A stretch of 34,554 bases of DNA from Anaerolineae bacterium (GTDB lineage: Bacteria > Chloroflexota > Anaerolineae > Aggregatilineales > Phototrophicaceae). Position 1 is the first letter of the stretch, and the number at the start of each line of letters is the position of its first letter. Shown here one piece after another: positions 1 to 8,389 of this stretch. A program made the position numbers and the translations under genes. Under the pieces are notes generated by a model. It saw nothing but the letters and a program-made list of their open reading frames with translations. It did no database searches and was not told the DNA's origin. The stretch spans positions 1 through 34,554 of the forward strand of contig JAIOHM010000196.1 of NCBI GenBank assembly GCA_019912965.1, given 5' to 3'.

Positions 1-72
1 ACCGCTGCTTTCCATTAACCTCACTGCTTCCCGTTTGAATTCTTCCGTGTAGCTTCTTCGATCTATTGCCAT
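1..72 (-). CDS. IS3-family transposase OrfA, N-terminal part, cut by window edge
   Basis: Reading the minus strand from an ATG at 72 gives 24 residues beginning MAIDRRSYTEEFKREAVRLM, the typical opening of the helix-turn-helix OrfA protein of IS3-family insertion sequences, which binds the element ends. An AGGAG ribosome-binding site lies upstream of the ATG (around 80-86 on the plus strand). The gene runs off the window at base 1, so OrfB and the programmed frameshift cannot be seen. The family assignment rests on the opening sequence and on the terminal repeat described separately; the exact IS name cannot be given. Confidence 0.85.
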   Translation of the reverse strand, partial: MAIDRRSYTEEFKREAVRLMESSG

Positions 73-140
73 TCTTCTCTGCTCCTCAATTCAGTGTACC
101 TGTCTCTTCTTTTTTCCTCCACTGAATCGGGGCAAGTTCA
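1..140 (-). mobile_element. End of an IS3-family insertion sequence (partial)
   Basis: Upstream of the OrfA start the minus strand reads back to a terminus beginning TGAACTTGCCCCGATTCAG, whose first base is at plus-strand position 140. IS3-family ends usually begin 5'-TG followed by a C-rich block such as GCCCC, about 60-70 bases before orfA, so this fits well. What lies to the right (from 141) codes in frame for the end of another gene, which supports 140 as the insertion boundary. The other end, and any 3-5 base target duplication, are outside the window. Confidence 0.7.
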
Positions 141-141
141 A

Positions 142-303
142 ACTGGTGAAATCCTTGATGTAGAACCGGGTGAAGCAGAGTGGACTCTTGATGTACTAGA
201 GGAATTATTTGATTTCTATTTTGTTGGGCCAGCTACCCTAAAGAAGAAACGAGATGCATTGAACAACAAACTTAATGATGCTGGAAAACCACCAATGAAA
301 TAA
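142..303 (+). pseudogene. C-terminal stump of a DUF4145-like protein, cut by the IS element
   Basis: From the IS boundary an open frame continues for about 53 residues to a TAA at 301-303. It holds a helical stretch (EWTLDVLEELFDFYFVGPA) and a basic tail (ending AGKPPMK). That pattern, an acidic helix, then a short tyrosine/phenylalanine helix and a Lys-rich end, resembles the C terminus of DUF4145 proteins, but the assignment is from memory of the family and is tentative. Any start codon for this frame lies inside the IS, so the visible part is only a remnant. The rest of the gene should lie beyond the far end of the IS. Confidence 0.5.
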
Positions 304-313
304 TGATTGGGAG

Positions 314-339
314 TAAAAAAGGCGTGCGGGTGGACGCCT
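314..339 (-). terminator. Rho-independent terminator-like hairpin, minus strand
   Basis: AGGCGT (320-325) pairs with ACGCCT (334-339) around an eight-base loop. Read on the minus strand the hairpin is followed by a run of six T (from the A run at 315-320). It lies just past the end of the minus-strand remnant that stops at 374. Confidence 0.45.
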
Positions 340-356
340 AAAATGTCGATGAAGTG

Positions 357-384
357 AGGGGATGAAAATCCCCTTATTTATTTT
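357..384 (+). terminator. Terminator-like hairpin followed by T-rich tract
   Basis: GGGGAT (358-363) and ATCCCC (368-373) form a six-base-pair stem with a GAAA loop. TTATTTATTTT follows on the plus strand. It sits about 55 bases after the stop of the truncated DUF4145-like frame, so it probably ended that transcript. Confidence 0.5.
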
Positions 385-556
385 CCGTTCGCAGACGCCG
401 TGAGACGACGATCACGACTACTAGACCGACAGCCAGCAGCGCGATGAAGCCGATATTACCGAGATAAACAGCAGAAACAACCCTACCACTGAGCAAGAAA
501 TAATGAGCAGCAAACAACCTATCCGGCGATAGGTTCGCCAGTAGGACACCTGAGAT
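374..556 (-). pseudogene. Possible C-terminal remnant of a membrane-anchored protein
   Basis: On the minus strand an open frame without a clear start, bounded upstream by a stop at 557-559, ends at a TAA (374-376). Its last part reads YLGNIGFIALLAVGLVVVIV followed by SRRLRTENK, a convincing single membrane helix with a positive cytoplasmic tail. The residues before it look less natural. I read this as the decayed end of a membrane protein next to the IS scar, but it could be chance. Confidence 0.3.
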
Positions 557-646
557 TTAATAGGTGCAGGGGTGTCTGTGATCGTCAATTTCGTCTATCG
601 CTCCTGATTATTCCCCCCTCTAACGCAGCCATATCAGGGTTTAGTA

Positions 647-652
647 TATAAT
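647..652 (+). promoter_or_regulatory. Perfect -10 hexamer upstream of the glycosidase
   Basis: TATAAT occurs at 647-652, about 60 bases before the GTG start at 712. I see no good -35 hexamer at the usual distance, so this is a weak call. Confidence 0.35.
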
Positions 653-711
653 GCGGGTTGGTTGATGTCGGGGCATCCAGGCAGTCCAATGAATTCAAAG
701 GTGGCAGTAGC

Positions 712-2235
712 GTGATACTACGTCGGCTCGTCTACATTTTCCTGATTTCAGTCCTGCTGCTCATCGGCATTACTGGTTCTCCGGCTCAAGCGGACGATTT
801 GGACAAAATGACGCTGTGGAACAGCGGTACGACACAATTGCGCGGTGCGGATTTTTTTCAGCGCATTCGCTATGAGGAAGTAGATGGGCCAGATTTTCTG
901 GGCAGCGATTATATCGGGCCACCCGCCACTCAGGCCGACTTTGACCAACTTGCAGGGCTGGGCGCGAATTACGTTAATCTCTCGATTCCCGGCATTTACC
1001 ACATCGAACCGCCTTATAATCTGGATGTGGACGCGCAGGCCAATCTCGATAGCCTGTTGGATATGGTCAAAAATGCCAACATGTTCGCCGTTATCAGCTT
1101 CCGCACTGGCCCCGGACGCAGCGACTTCACCTTTTACCCTGATGTCCTTCCGCCGGAAAATAGCGACCTACTTATCGAAACAGTATGGACAGAGCAGGCG
1201 GCGCAGGATGCCTGGGTTGCGATGTGGCGGCATACTGCCGAACGTTACGAAGGCAACCCTGTTGTGGCTGGTTATGATCTGATGGTCGAGCCAAATTCAA
1301 GTGGTCTGCTTGAAATTTATGACCCGGTAGAGTTTGCTAACCTGTACGGTGGATCACTCTACGATTGGAAACAACTTGAACCGCGCCTGATTGATGCTGT
1401 TCGGGATTTTGATGATGATACGCCTATTTTGCTCAGTAACAACGGCTGGAACGGCCTCTACTGGCTCTCCGATACCTATATCAGTGCTGATCCGCGCGTG
1501 GTCTATACCGCCCACAATTACGAACCCTTCACCTACTCCAATCAGTGGTACGACTCGCCCATGCTGACTTATCCGGGGACATTTGATGCTGATGGTGACG
1601 GAAATTCAGAGGTGGTGAATAAGGCATGGCAGGAAAATTGGTACGCCGACACACTGGACGTATTTTTGCAAGCCCACGATGTTCCGGTAGCCATCAATGA
1701 GTTGGGTGTCACACGCTGGTCGCCGGGAGCAGCGACTTATCTCGCCGATCAAATCTCCATCATCGAGTCGAGCGGGCTGAACCACGCCATCTGGATGTTT
1801 CACTCCAACTGGCAACCCTTCAAAGACGGCGATAATGCCTTCGATTTCCTGCTCGGCCCCAATCCCTCTAATACGTATAATGTCAGCAGCAGCGCACTTT
1901 TAACCGTTATCAAACAAAATTGGGCGAAGAACACCATTCGTCCGTTTCCTGTCACTGACCTGAGCGAGTCACCGCTGCGCAATTACTACACCTCATCTCC
2001 AGTAACATTGACGTGGAGTCGCGTTTCCTATGCGACAGGCTACTGGATTCAGGTGGCAGATAATCCCAGTTTCCTCAACCTGATTTACGATAACCAGAAC
2101 TTGTCTAGCAGCAGCCTAACTTTTCCAGCCGCATTGGGGAACGGTATATACTATTGGCGGGTTCGTGCAAAACTGGCTAATGGTGTCCATTGGGGCAATT
2201 GGAGCGCATCTGACAGCTTCCGAGTCGCGCTATGA
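712..2235 (+). CDS. Secreted GH5-like glycoside hydrolase with a C-terminal Fn3-like domain
   Basis: Probably an exported beta-glycan hydrolase. The GTG at 712 is preferred because it follows an AAAGGTGG site and opens directly into a signal peptide (MILRRLVYIFLISVLLLIG, then an AQA cleavage-like site). From this start the protein is 507 residues. A TIM-barrel part covers roughly residues 30-400. The pair of catalytic glutamates expected in family GH5 fits VEPN (E193, acid/base) and INELG (E330, nucleophile), with the conserved HNY at about 268-270 between them. Residues from about 415 to the end (SPVTLTWSRVSYATGYWIQV, later YYWRVRA) are a fibronectin-III-like module of the kind used for carbohydrate or surface attachment. 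An earlier TTG at 658 is in frame but would place 18 polar residues before the signal. The substrate cannot be told; cellulase- or mannanase-like activity is a guess. Confidence 0.75.
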   Translation: MILRRLVYIFLISVLLLIGITGSPAQADDLDKMTLWNSGTTQLRGADFFQRIRYEEVDGPDFLGSDYIGPPATQADFDQLAGLGANYVNLSIPGIYHIEPPYNLDVDAQANLDSLLDMVKNANMFAVISFRTGPGRSDFTFYPDVLPPENSDLLIETVWTEQAAQDAWVAMWRHTAERYEGNPVVAGYDLMVEPNSSGLLEIYDPVEFANLYGGSLYDWKQLEPRLIDAVRDFDDDTPILLSNNGWNGLYWLSDTYISADPRVVYTAHNYEPFTYSNQWYDSPMLTYPGTFDADGDGNSEVVNKAWQENWYADTLDVFLQAHDVPVAINELGVTRWSPGAATYLADQISIIESSGLNHAIWMFHSNWQPFKDGDNAFDFLLGPNPSNTYNVSSSALLTVIKQNWAKNTIRPFPVTDLSESPLRNYYTSSPVTLTWSRVSYATGYWIQVADNPSFLNLIYDNQNLSSSSLTFPAALGNGIYYWRVRAKLANGVHWGNWSASDSFRVAL

Positions 2236-2248
2236 AAAGCTTATAGTC

Positions 2249-2538
2249 CTGAGTTCTCGCACAATTTCATAATTTTGGGTAATTGTTAGTGGTCACGTTC
2301 GCAGGGTTGATACAGCGGCACATCGTACAGCATTAGAATGTGGTGGTAGCACGATTATTGTTGCTGCTGAGGGTATTCTAACTTTTAAGTTACGCCTTGA
2401 ACTCAAAAAATTGCCAAACCAGAACAAATTTTGATCATTTCCGAATTTGCCCCCGATTCTAAGTGGACAGTTGGGCGTACTATAACACGTAACAGAACAA
2501 TTATTGCACTGTATCGAAACCTGAACAACTCCCTTTGA
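2249..2538 (+). pseudogene. Decayed DprA/Smf-like (SLOG fold) gene fragment
   Basis: No intact frame exists, but two adjacent frames carry clear DprA-family sequence. The first (2249-2434) includes an internal TAA at 2270-2272 and then WVIVSGHVRRVDTAAHRTAL and GGSTIIVAAEGI, the Rossmann-like signature SG.ARG.DTAAH of DprA/SLOG proteins. It stops at 2432-2434. A one-base-shifted frame goes on with ILIISEFAPDSKWTVGRTIT and RNRTIIALYR, matching the following strand of the same fold, and stops at 2536-2538. At least one stop and one frameshift are present, and the N and C termini are missing. DprA loads RecA on incoming DNA; SLOG relatives also occur in defence loci. The piece lies tail to tail with the HTTM gene. 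Confidence 0.75.
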
Positions 2539-2553
2539 TTCAACTCTAATCCT

Positions 2554-4074
2554 TCACCCACAATCGCGGCCTGCCATGCGGCGGGAGGAGTAGTCGGCAA
2601 AAGGCTGGCCGGGATGAACAGTGGGGCGCGTTCGCAAGATGATTTCGACTGAGGCGAGTCCTGGTGTACCGCGGCAGGTATACGCCAGCCACGGCCCAAG
2701 CACCGGATGCGTGTTATCCGCCCGCCCCATATTTTCCTCGAACTTATTCCAGCGCGACCACGGGCCGATGAAATAACGGGCGCGAGATGCTTCCGGAGGC
2801 TGCCCTGTTCGTAAGTCCAGAACGCGCCCATCCCTGAATGTTCCTACAATGACGAAGGCTGTATCCTGTGACAGCGGTTCAGGCGCGAACAAGCCCCACG
2901 ACTGCCACAACCCCGCCGAAATCAACAAATTTTGCACAGCAGAGGACATGGATGGTGCACCTAAAGAATCGGCAATGCGGTCGTTATCCACAATGTTGCC
3001 CCACAACACTGCCCCCATCAATCCCATCAGCATCAATGCCAGTGCCCCACGCCCCGCGCCAACGAATGCACCCCGCCCAATCTGCCCGATCAATCCACTG
3101 CATCCGCTTTTTTCAATGATTAGTGTGGCTATAATTTCCATGCGACCAATCCGCCAGCCGCGCTTGAATAACCACTTTTCCACCCAATCAATCCACCGCG
3201 GATCGAGCAGCGTCAGGTACGAAAGCACCATAATCACCGGGAAGTTGGGGATGTTCATCGCCAGTCCGATTCCCACATGCAAACCTACTCCCGCCAGCAA
3301 ACCCAAAGCGCGCAGATAAGGCTGCAAAATCGGCGCGAAGACCAGCAGTGTAAATCCACCTTCAATCAACAGCGTCAGATGGGTTAGCCCCCGCAGCAAT
3401 TCCAGCGATGCGTTCGTCAGCAGCCAGTCGCCCAAGGGAAAGGTGTACAGTTGGACTTGTAAAGCCTGGAAAAGCGCATTCCCATTCGGCCAGCTAAACC
3501 CCTGCATTTTGATGAGCGCGTTGAAAATGTAGATGATCGCAATCTGTATGTGAATCATCCTTGCCGGGAAAGCATAAATGGCGGTTGAATGAGCGAATTT
3601 GGAACGACGGGCATCCAGACTGTAAAATCGTCCCAACGGAATGAATATCGCCCAGAAAGCAAAAGCACACTGCGCCACTTCTGCCCCAGTGGCGATCAGC
3701 GGTGCGCGGTTTATGACCGAAGCCAGAATCACGAAGTTTAAAATGCTCATGATTCTCGTCCGCCAGCCCAGCATCAAACCCAGCGCTACCGCTGCCCAAA
3801 CCGCGAAAAAGATCATTACCATCCATGCGGCGGGCAAACTGTTCATCAGCGAGAAGGTTTCATAGCCCAACGCTGTCAATGCATGGCGCGGCAGGATGCC
3901 CATATCGCTGTAGAAGGCTTCCGCCAGCGGCAGATGGTAGAGTGCTTCTTTGAGCATCAACGCGCCGAATGCGATGCGGAAGAGCGCGAATGGACGGGCA
4001 TCTATGTCCCCAAACCAATAAGCTGGATGAAACAGGTTATAACGCGGCGTCGATAGTTGATAGTCGTTGATCAT
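2554..4074 (-). CDS. HTTM-domain membrane protein (vitamin-K-dependent carboxylase-like)
   Basis: A 506-residue polytopic membrane protein with an HTTM domain, the bacterial relative of vitamin-K-dependent gamma-glutamyl carboxylase. Hydrophobic segments occur near residues 29-45, 83-103, 107-121, 132-150, 172-189, 232-250, 256-290 and 340-357. Family-like features are the FRIAFGALML opening helix and the GVGLHVGIGLAMNIPNFP segment with its histidine. The last 130 residues (from about LFAPEPLSQDTAF) form a soluble extracytoplasmic domain common at the end of these proteins, with RYFIGPWSRWNKFEEN. The role of bacterial HTTM proteins is mostly unknown, so I do not claim carboxylase activity. 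The ATG at 4074 has only a weak ribosome-binding site. The gene stands alone, divergent from the peptide importer. Confidence 0.75.
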   Translation of the reverse strand: MINDYQLSTPRYNLFHPAYWFGDIDARPFALFRIAFGALMLKEALYHLPLAEAFYSDMGILPRHALTALGYETFSLMNSLPAAWMVMIFFAVWAAVALGLMLGWRTRIMSILNFVILASVINRAPLIATGAEVAQCAFAFWAIFIPLGRFYSLDARRSKFAHSTAIYAFPARMIHIQIAIIYIFNALIKMQGFSWPNGNALFQALQVQLYTFPLGDWLLTNASLELLRGLTHLTLLIEGGFTLLVFAPILQPYLRALGLLAGVGLHVGIGLAMNIPNFPVIMVLSYLTLLDPRWIDWVEKWLFKRGWRIGRMEIIATLIIEKSGCSGLIGQIGRGAFVGAGRGALALMLMGLMGAVLWGNIVDNDRIADSLGAPSMSSAVQNLLISAGLWQSWGLFAPEPLSQDTAFVIVGTFRDGRVLDLRTGQPPEASRARYFIGPWSRWNKFEENMGRADNTHPVLGPWLAYTCRGTPGLASVEIILRTRPTVHPGQPFADYSSRRMAGRDCG

Positions 4075-4207
4075 TGGTCAGCACAAGAAAGCATCAAACT
4101 GTAGGTAATCAAATGCATTCTAATGGCTGTAGCCTCACCGCTGCCAGTCCATAAGCTTGATCTATGTTGAACATTCCCGGCTGCCTATGGGTAAATACTA
4201 CGTAATT

Positions 4208-4230
4208 CCGGGTGAAAATATGTGACCCGG
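4208..4230. repeat. Inverted repeat upstream of the peptide importer
   Basis: CCGGGT (4208-4213) and ACCCGG (4225-4230), extended by one T-A pair on the outside, form a 7-bp dyad with an 11-base spacer. It lies in the divergent spacer just upstream of the proposed importer promoter, so it may be an operator. No T run follows on either strand. Confidence 0.35.
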
Positions 4231-4236
4231 AGTGGT

Positions 4237-4265
4237 TTGCGACCTTTGTGGGTTGCGGGTAATAT
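4237..4265 (+). promoter_or_regulatory. Candidate sigma-70 promoter for the peptide importer
   Basis: TTGCGA (4237-4242) and TAATAT (4260-4265) are 17 bases apart, each matching the consensus at four of six positions. The start codon of the binding-protein gene follows at 4317 after an AAGGAG site (4305-4310). Confidence 0.4.
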
Positions 4266-4316
4266 AACCTCTAGCAGCCTGAGTTCCAGGTTTTCAGGTT
4301 TTTTAAGGAGAATCGT

Positions 4317-5954
4317 ATGAAGAAAAAGATTGTTTTATTGACTCTTATGCTGGCTGTTTTTCTGGCACTGGCTGCCCCGGCAGTCGCACAGGACGAGAAT
4401 GTGCTGCGGATTGCCCTACAGCAAGAGCCTGACAGCCTCAGCCCGTTGTATACACAGATGTGGTTTGGCACTTCTGTGATCGATCTGGTACTGATCCCCC
4501 TGTGGTGGATTGATAATACAGGCACGGCGATTCCAGCCATCGCAGCCGAAATTCCTACCGTTGAAAATGGCGGTGTAAATGCTGATGGCACAGTTATCAC
4601 TGTTAAGATCAACCCCAACGCAGTCTGGTCAGATGGTGAACCGATTACCTCAAAGGATGTCCTGTTCACCTACGAAATGATTATGAATGAAGCCAACACG
4701 GTCAACAGCCGTTATCCCTTCGACGAAAAAGTTGCCAGCGTAGAAGCGCCGGATGCCGAAACAGCCGTCATCACTTTCAACGAACCCTTCGCCCCCTGGC
4801 TCACCAGCATGTTTGCGACTGCCTTGGCTGTTGTACCAGAGCATGTGCTGCGCCCTGTATTCGAGGCTGAAGGCACACTGGATACGGCTGAATACAACCG
4901 TGCCCCAACGGTTGGCAACGGCCCGTTCAACTTCGTCAGTTGGGAAGCTGGCAGCGGCATGGAATTCGTCCGCAATGACAGCTATTTCCTGGGCACAGCC
5001 AAACTGGACGGCGTGAATATTCAATTCGTCCCGGATGATGCCACTGTTGTTTCCGCGCTGATCGCTGGTGATACTGATGTTGGTACATTCATCTCCAGCG
5101 GTGATGTACCCGCGCTGGAAGAAACCGGTGCTATCAACATCGAACTGGTTCCCTCCGGTTACAACGAAGGTATTTACTTTAATGTGGGCGAACGCGCGCA
5201 CCCGGCGATGCTGGATGTCAACGTTCGCAAAGCGCTGGCGATGGCGATTGATCGCGACCGCATCAACAGTGACTTGAACGCTGGGTTGGTCTTCACGGGT
5301 TACAGCTTCTGGCAGGAAACCCCATTTGCCAATCCTAATCTTGCCCCGATTGCTTTCGACAAAGATGCAGCAGCGGCGGCTCTGGAAGCGGCTGGATGGG
5401 TGGATAGCAACGGCGATGGCACGCGCGACAAAGATGGCGTGGAACTGGTGCTCCGTTATGTGACCAATCAGCGGCAGGTGCGTAAAGATGTTCAGGCAAT
5501 TGTCCAGCAGGACATGGCGGACATTGGCGTGGGCATTGAAATCCTGAACTTCGAGAGCGATTTGTTCTTCGCTGATTATGCCAATAATGGCCCGATGGCA
5601 ATTGGCGAATACGATCTGGGCGAATTCTCGAACGCCCCCTCATTCCCTGACCCAGATACCAGCATCTTCACATGCCCACAGGTACCCGGTGATGAGAACC
5701 CGACGGGCAGCAACAACAACTGGTACTGCAATCCTGCGCTGGACGAACTGTTCGCGCAGCAGGCTGCAACAGTCGATTTCAATTCGCGGGTTGAAATCTT
5801 CCACCAGATTGACCAAATCCTGTACGATGAAGTGATCTGGTTGAGCATGTGGTATGACCCCGATCTGTGGGCTATCAACAACCGCATCGCCAATACACTG
5901 GTAAGCGGCGCTGATCCCCTGTGGAACGCGGTCAACTGGGAAATCACAGGTTAA
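4317..5954 (+). CDS. ABC transporter substrate-binding protein, peptide/nickel family 5
   Basis: The extracellular binding protein of a dipeptide/oligopeptide-type ABC importer (SBP_bac_5 family), 545 residues, the normal length. The start is fixed by AAGGAG six bases upstream and by a clean signal peptide (KKKIVLLTLMLAVFLALAA, then PAVAQ). There is no lipobox cysteine, so it is probably released or held some other way than as a lipoprotein. Family signatures are ALQQEPDSLSPLYTQMW near the mature N terminus, VKINPNAVWSDGEPITSKDV around residues 100-120 (the usual WSDGEP.T..DV motif), NGPFNFVSWE, and NVRKALAMAIDRDRI around 300. Two permeases follow after a terminator-like hairpin. No ATPase gene (DppD/DppF type) is present within the window. 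The ligand is not predictable; peptides are most common but sugars and other solutes also occur. Confidence 0.92.
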   Translation: MKKKIVLLTLMLAVFLALAAPAVAQDENVLRIALQQEPDSLSPLYTQMWFGTSVIDLVLIPLWWIDNTGTAIPAIAAEIPTVENGGVNADGTVITVKINPNAVWSDGEPITSKDVLFTYEMIMNEANTVNSRYPFDEKVASVEAPDAETAVITFNEPFAPWLTSMFATALAVVPEHVLRPVFEAEGTLDTAEYNRAPTVGNGPFNFVSWEAGSGMEFVRNDSYFLGTAKLDGVNIQFVPDDATVVSALIAGDTDVGTFISSGDVPALEETGAINIELVPSGYNEGIYFNVGERAHPAMLDVNVRKALAMAIDRDRINSDLNAGLVFTGYSFWQETPFANPNLAPIAFDKDAAAAALEAAGWVDSNGDGTRDKDGVELVLRYVTNQRQVRKDVQAIVQQDMADIGVGIEILNFESDLFFADYANNGPMAIGEYDLGEFSNAPSFPDPDTSIFTCPQVPGDENPTGSNNNWYCNPALDELFAQQAATVDFNSRVEIFHQIDQILYDEVIWLSMWYDPDLWAINNRIANTLVSGADPLWNAVNWEITG

Positions 5955-6029
5955 TTACAGGCATATCCAGTGCAAGGGATTTGACACCCTTGCTTGTAAC
6001 GATATGACCGGAAAACGATGAAACAGGGT

Positions 6030-6059
6030 GGGGCAGGGTTTTCCTGCCCCATCTTTTTT
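6030..6059 (+). terminator. Terminator or attenuator between binding protein and permeases
   Basis: GGGGCAGG (6030-6037) and CCTGCCCC (6043-6050) form a perfect eight-base-pair stem with a five-base loop, followed by ATCTTTTTT. It lies inside an apparent operon, so it probably lets only part of the transcripts read into the permease genes; this is a common arrangement that gives excess binding protein. Confidence 0.85.
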
Positions 6060-6082
6060 GAAAAATAGCGCAGGAGTTCATT

Positions 6083-7108
6083 ATGGGGTCATATGTCCTT
6101 CGCCGCCTGCTTCAATCCATCCCTTTACTTATTATTGTCAGTCTGGTTATTTTTGTTCTTTTACAATCTACTGGCGATCCTTTGGCAACAATGGGCGGGC
6201 GTGTGCCCACGCGCCCTGCTGATCGTGAACGACTCCGCCGCCAGTTAGGACTCGACCAACCCGTGTTGACCCAATATGTCTACTGGCTGATCGGCAACGA
6301 CTGGACGATGACCGACCGTGATGGCGACGGCATAGGGGAAACTCCCGGCACACGACACGGGGTACTGCGCGGCGATTTCGGCACATCCATCGTCACCAAA
6401 CAGCCCGCAATGGAAATTATTATGGATCGACTGCCCAACACCCTGTTATTGATGATTACTGCCGAAATTATCATCATGGCCTTCGCGCTGGTCATCGGAG
6501 TGATTTCAGCCATCCGACAATATTCGGCACTGGATAATGTGCTAACAGGTTTTTCATTCGTCGCCTTTTCGATGCCAATTTTTTTGGTGGCGTTCGGCTT
6601 TATGTATATTTTCGCCGTGAAGTTCAGGGAGTGGGGACTGCCCTATTTTCCAACGATCAGCAATCCCAACGATGCCGATGATCTGGGCGAATTGATCTGG
6701 ATTATGACGCTGCCCGTGCTGACTATTTCACTCATCAGCATTGCCGCCTACAGTCGTTACATCCGCTCCAATATGCTGGAAGTCATCAACTCGGATTACA
6801 TCCGCACGGCCCGCGCCAAAGGGCTTTCCGAACGCTGGATTTTGTATCGGCACGCCTTCAAGAATGCTGCCCTGCCGCTGGCAACCCTGATCGGGCTTGA
6901 TCTGCCCTTTCTGCTGGGCGGCGCGGTTGTGACCGAGCGCATTTTCGCCTGGCCGGGTATGGGACGGTTGTTCATTGACCATCTAGGCCGACTGGATTAT
7001 CCGGTGCTGATGGGTTTGCTGATGCTGATTACCGTCGCTGTCGTTGTGTTCCAGTTGGCGACTGATCTGGTATATACCTGGCTTGATCCGCGTATCCGCT
7101 ACACCTGA
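6083..7108 (+). CDS. ABC transporter permease, DppB/OppB family
   Basis: One of the two inner-membrane permeases of the importer, 341 residues. It begins with the family's standard YVLRRLLQSIPLLIIVSLVI membrane helix and ends WLDPRIRYT, the typical end of DppB-type proteins. The ATPase-contacting EAA loop is SDYIRTARAKGLSERWILYR followed by HAFKNAALPL. An extra polar loop around residues 75-100 (DRDGDGIGETPGTRHG) is inserted before GDFGTS. A CAGGAG site precedes the ATG. It lies 128 bases downstream of the binding-protein gene, past the hairpin, and 63 bases before the second permease. Confidence 0.92.
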   Translation: MGSYVLRRLLQSIPLLIIVSLVIFVLLQSTGDPLATMGGRVPTRPADRERLRRQLGLDQPVLTQYVYWLIGNDWTMTDRDGDGIGETPGTRHGVLRGDFGTSIVTKQPAMEIIMDRLPNTLLLMITAEIIIMAFALVIGVISAIRQYSALDNVLTGFSFVAFSMPIFLVAFGFMYIFAVKFREWGLPYFPTISNPNDADDLGELIWIMTLPVLTISLISIAAYSRYIRSNMLEVINSDYIRTARAKGLSERWILYRHAFKNAALPLATLIGLDLPFLLGGAVVTERIFAWPGMGRLFIDHLGRLDYPVLMGLLMLITVAVVVFQLATDLVYTWLDPRIRYT

Positions 7109-7171
7109 GCAACGAGCAAAGCATTATGGATAACGAATCTTTCTTAAACAAGGTGGCGGCGGAGGTACAAC

Positions 7172-8140
7172 ATGGCAACTGGTGAAATAAGCAGTAATGC
7201 ACGCCCGGTCAAACTAACTGAATCCGAATCAGAGATCACACCGCAGACCCCAACGCAGCGGGTTATCCGCCGATTCGTCAAACATCGTGCCGCAATGGTC
7301 GGTCTAGTCGTCCTGATTGGGATGATAGTCTATATCATCGGCGGCTCATTTATCTTTACTGAAGCCTATGCCAACCGCAACGATACTAAAATCCGCCTGC
7401 AAGCGCCCTCCGCTGAACACCCTTTTGGCACTGATCGCATCGGACGCGATATTCTGGCACGCACGATTTATGGCGGGCAGATTTCGTTGATGATCGGTCT
7501 GCTGGCGGTCATTGTCGAAGTGACATTGGGGACAACCATAGGCGCGGTTGCCGGATATTACGGCGGCTGGATTGACTCGATTTTGATGCGCTTCACCGAA
7601 GCAATGTTGAGCATTCCATCGCTGCTGCTGCTGTTGGTGATGGCGAAATTCTTCGGCAGCAAAATCCCGGATATACCGCTGTTCGGGCGCACCTTTAGCG
7701 GCAGTGTGATTGTCATCATCCTGATTATCGGCCTGACGAGCTGGATGGGTCTGGCAAGAATTGTGCGTTCCAATGTGCTTTCACTGAAGGAAACCGAATT
7801 CATTCTGGCAGCGCGGGCGTTAGGTTTGACCAACCGCCGAATTATCATGGCGCATATCCTGCCGAATACACTGGCGTCGATCATCGTCGCTCTGACATTG
7901 GGAGTAGCAGGCGCGATTTTGCAGGAAGCTTACGTCAGTTTTCTGGGATTAGGCGTGCAAACACCAACGGCCAGTTGGGGCAATATCCTCACTGAAGCGC
8001 AGGAATTCCAGATTATCAAAGATGCACCCTGGTATTGGTTTTTCCCCAGTTTGCTGATCCTGCTGACAGTATTGAGCATTAACTTTGTGGGCGATGGTCT
8101 GCGCGATGCGCTCGACCCACGCTCAGACAAGAAAGTGTAG
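7172..8140 (+). CDS. ABC transporter permease, DppC/OppC family
   Basis: The partner permease, 322 residues. It has the cytoplasmic N-terminal arm of DppC proteins (about 45 residues) with TQRVIRRFVKHRAAMVGLVV leading into the first membrane helix. Other family features are HPFGTDRIGRDILARTIYGG around 90-110, the EAA loop ETEFILAARALGLTNRRIIM around 210-230, and GDGLRDALDPRSDKKV at the end. A GGAGG site lies seven bases before the ATG. With the preceding two genes it makes the substrate-binding and channel part of a peptide-type importer. The ATPases must be encoded elsewhere, since the next genes downstream are unrelated. Confidence 0.92.
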   Translation: MATGEISSNARPVKLTESESEITPQTPTQRVIRRFVKHRAAMVGLVVLIGMIVYIIGGSFIFTEAYANRNDTKIRLQAPSAEHPFGTDRIGRDILARTIYGGQISLMIGLLAVIVEVTLGTTIGAVAGYYGGWIDSILMRFTEAMLSIPSLLLLLVMAKFFGSKIPDIPLFGRTFSGSVIVIILIIGLTSWMGLARIVRSNVLSLKETEFILAARALGLTNRRIIMAHILPNTLASIIVALTLGVAGAILQEAYVSFLGLGVQTPTASWGNILTEAQEFQIIKDAPWYWFFPSLLILLTVLSINFVGDGLRDALDPRSDKKV

Positions 8141-8389
8141 ATGTTGCAGATTGTGGGAGTAGGGGGGTGTGGGTGCGTCCTGCGCCAGTGTTGGGGAGTC
8201 GGTGTAAGGCAGTTATGCCAAACTGGCGTAGGAAACGCAGAGCCAACTGGTGTTTGCGATGTAGGAGTGCGATATATTGACAGGATAGCAGGCATCATAA
8301 ATACAGTCAATGCAGATTCACCCTAAAAACGTAAAAAATTTGGACACGATGTCTATTTACTATGGCAACGATGGTGAAAGGGATTGTTT

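Noticed and set aside
8141..8326. Open frame of 61 codons right after the DppC stop
   Set aside because: Low-complexity Gly/Cys/Val sequence, no ribosome-binding site of its own and no family likeness; treated as spacer.
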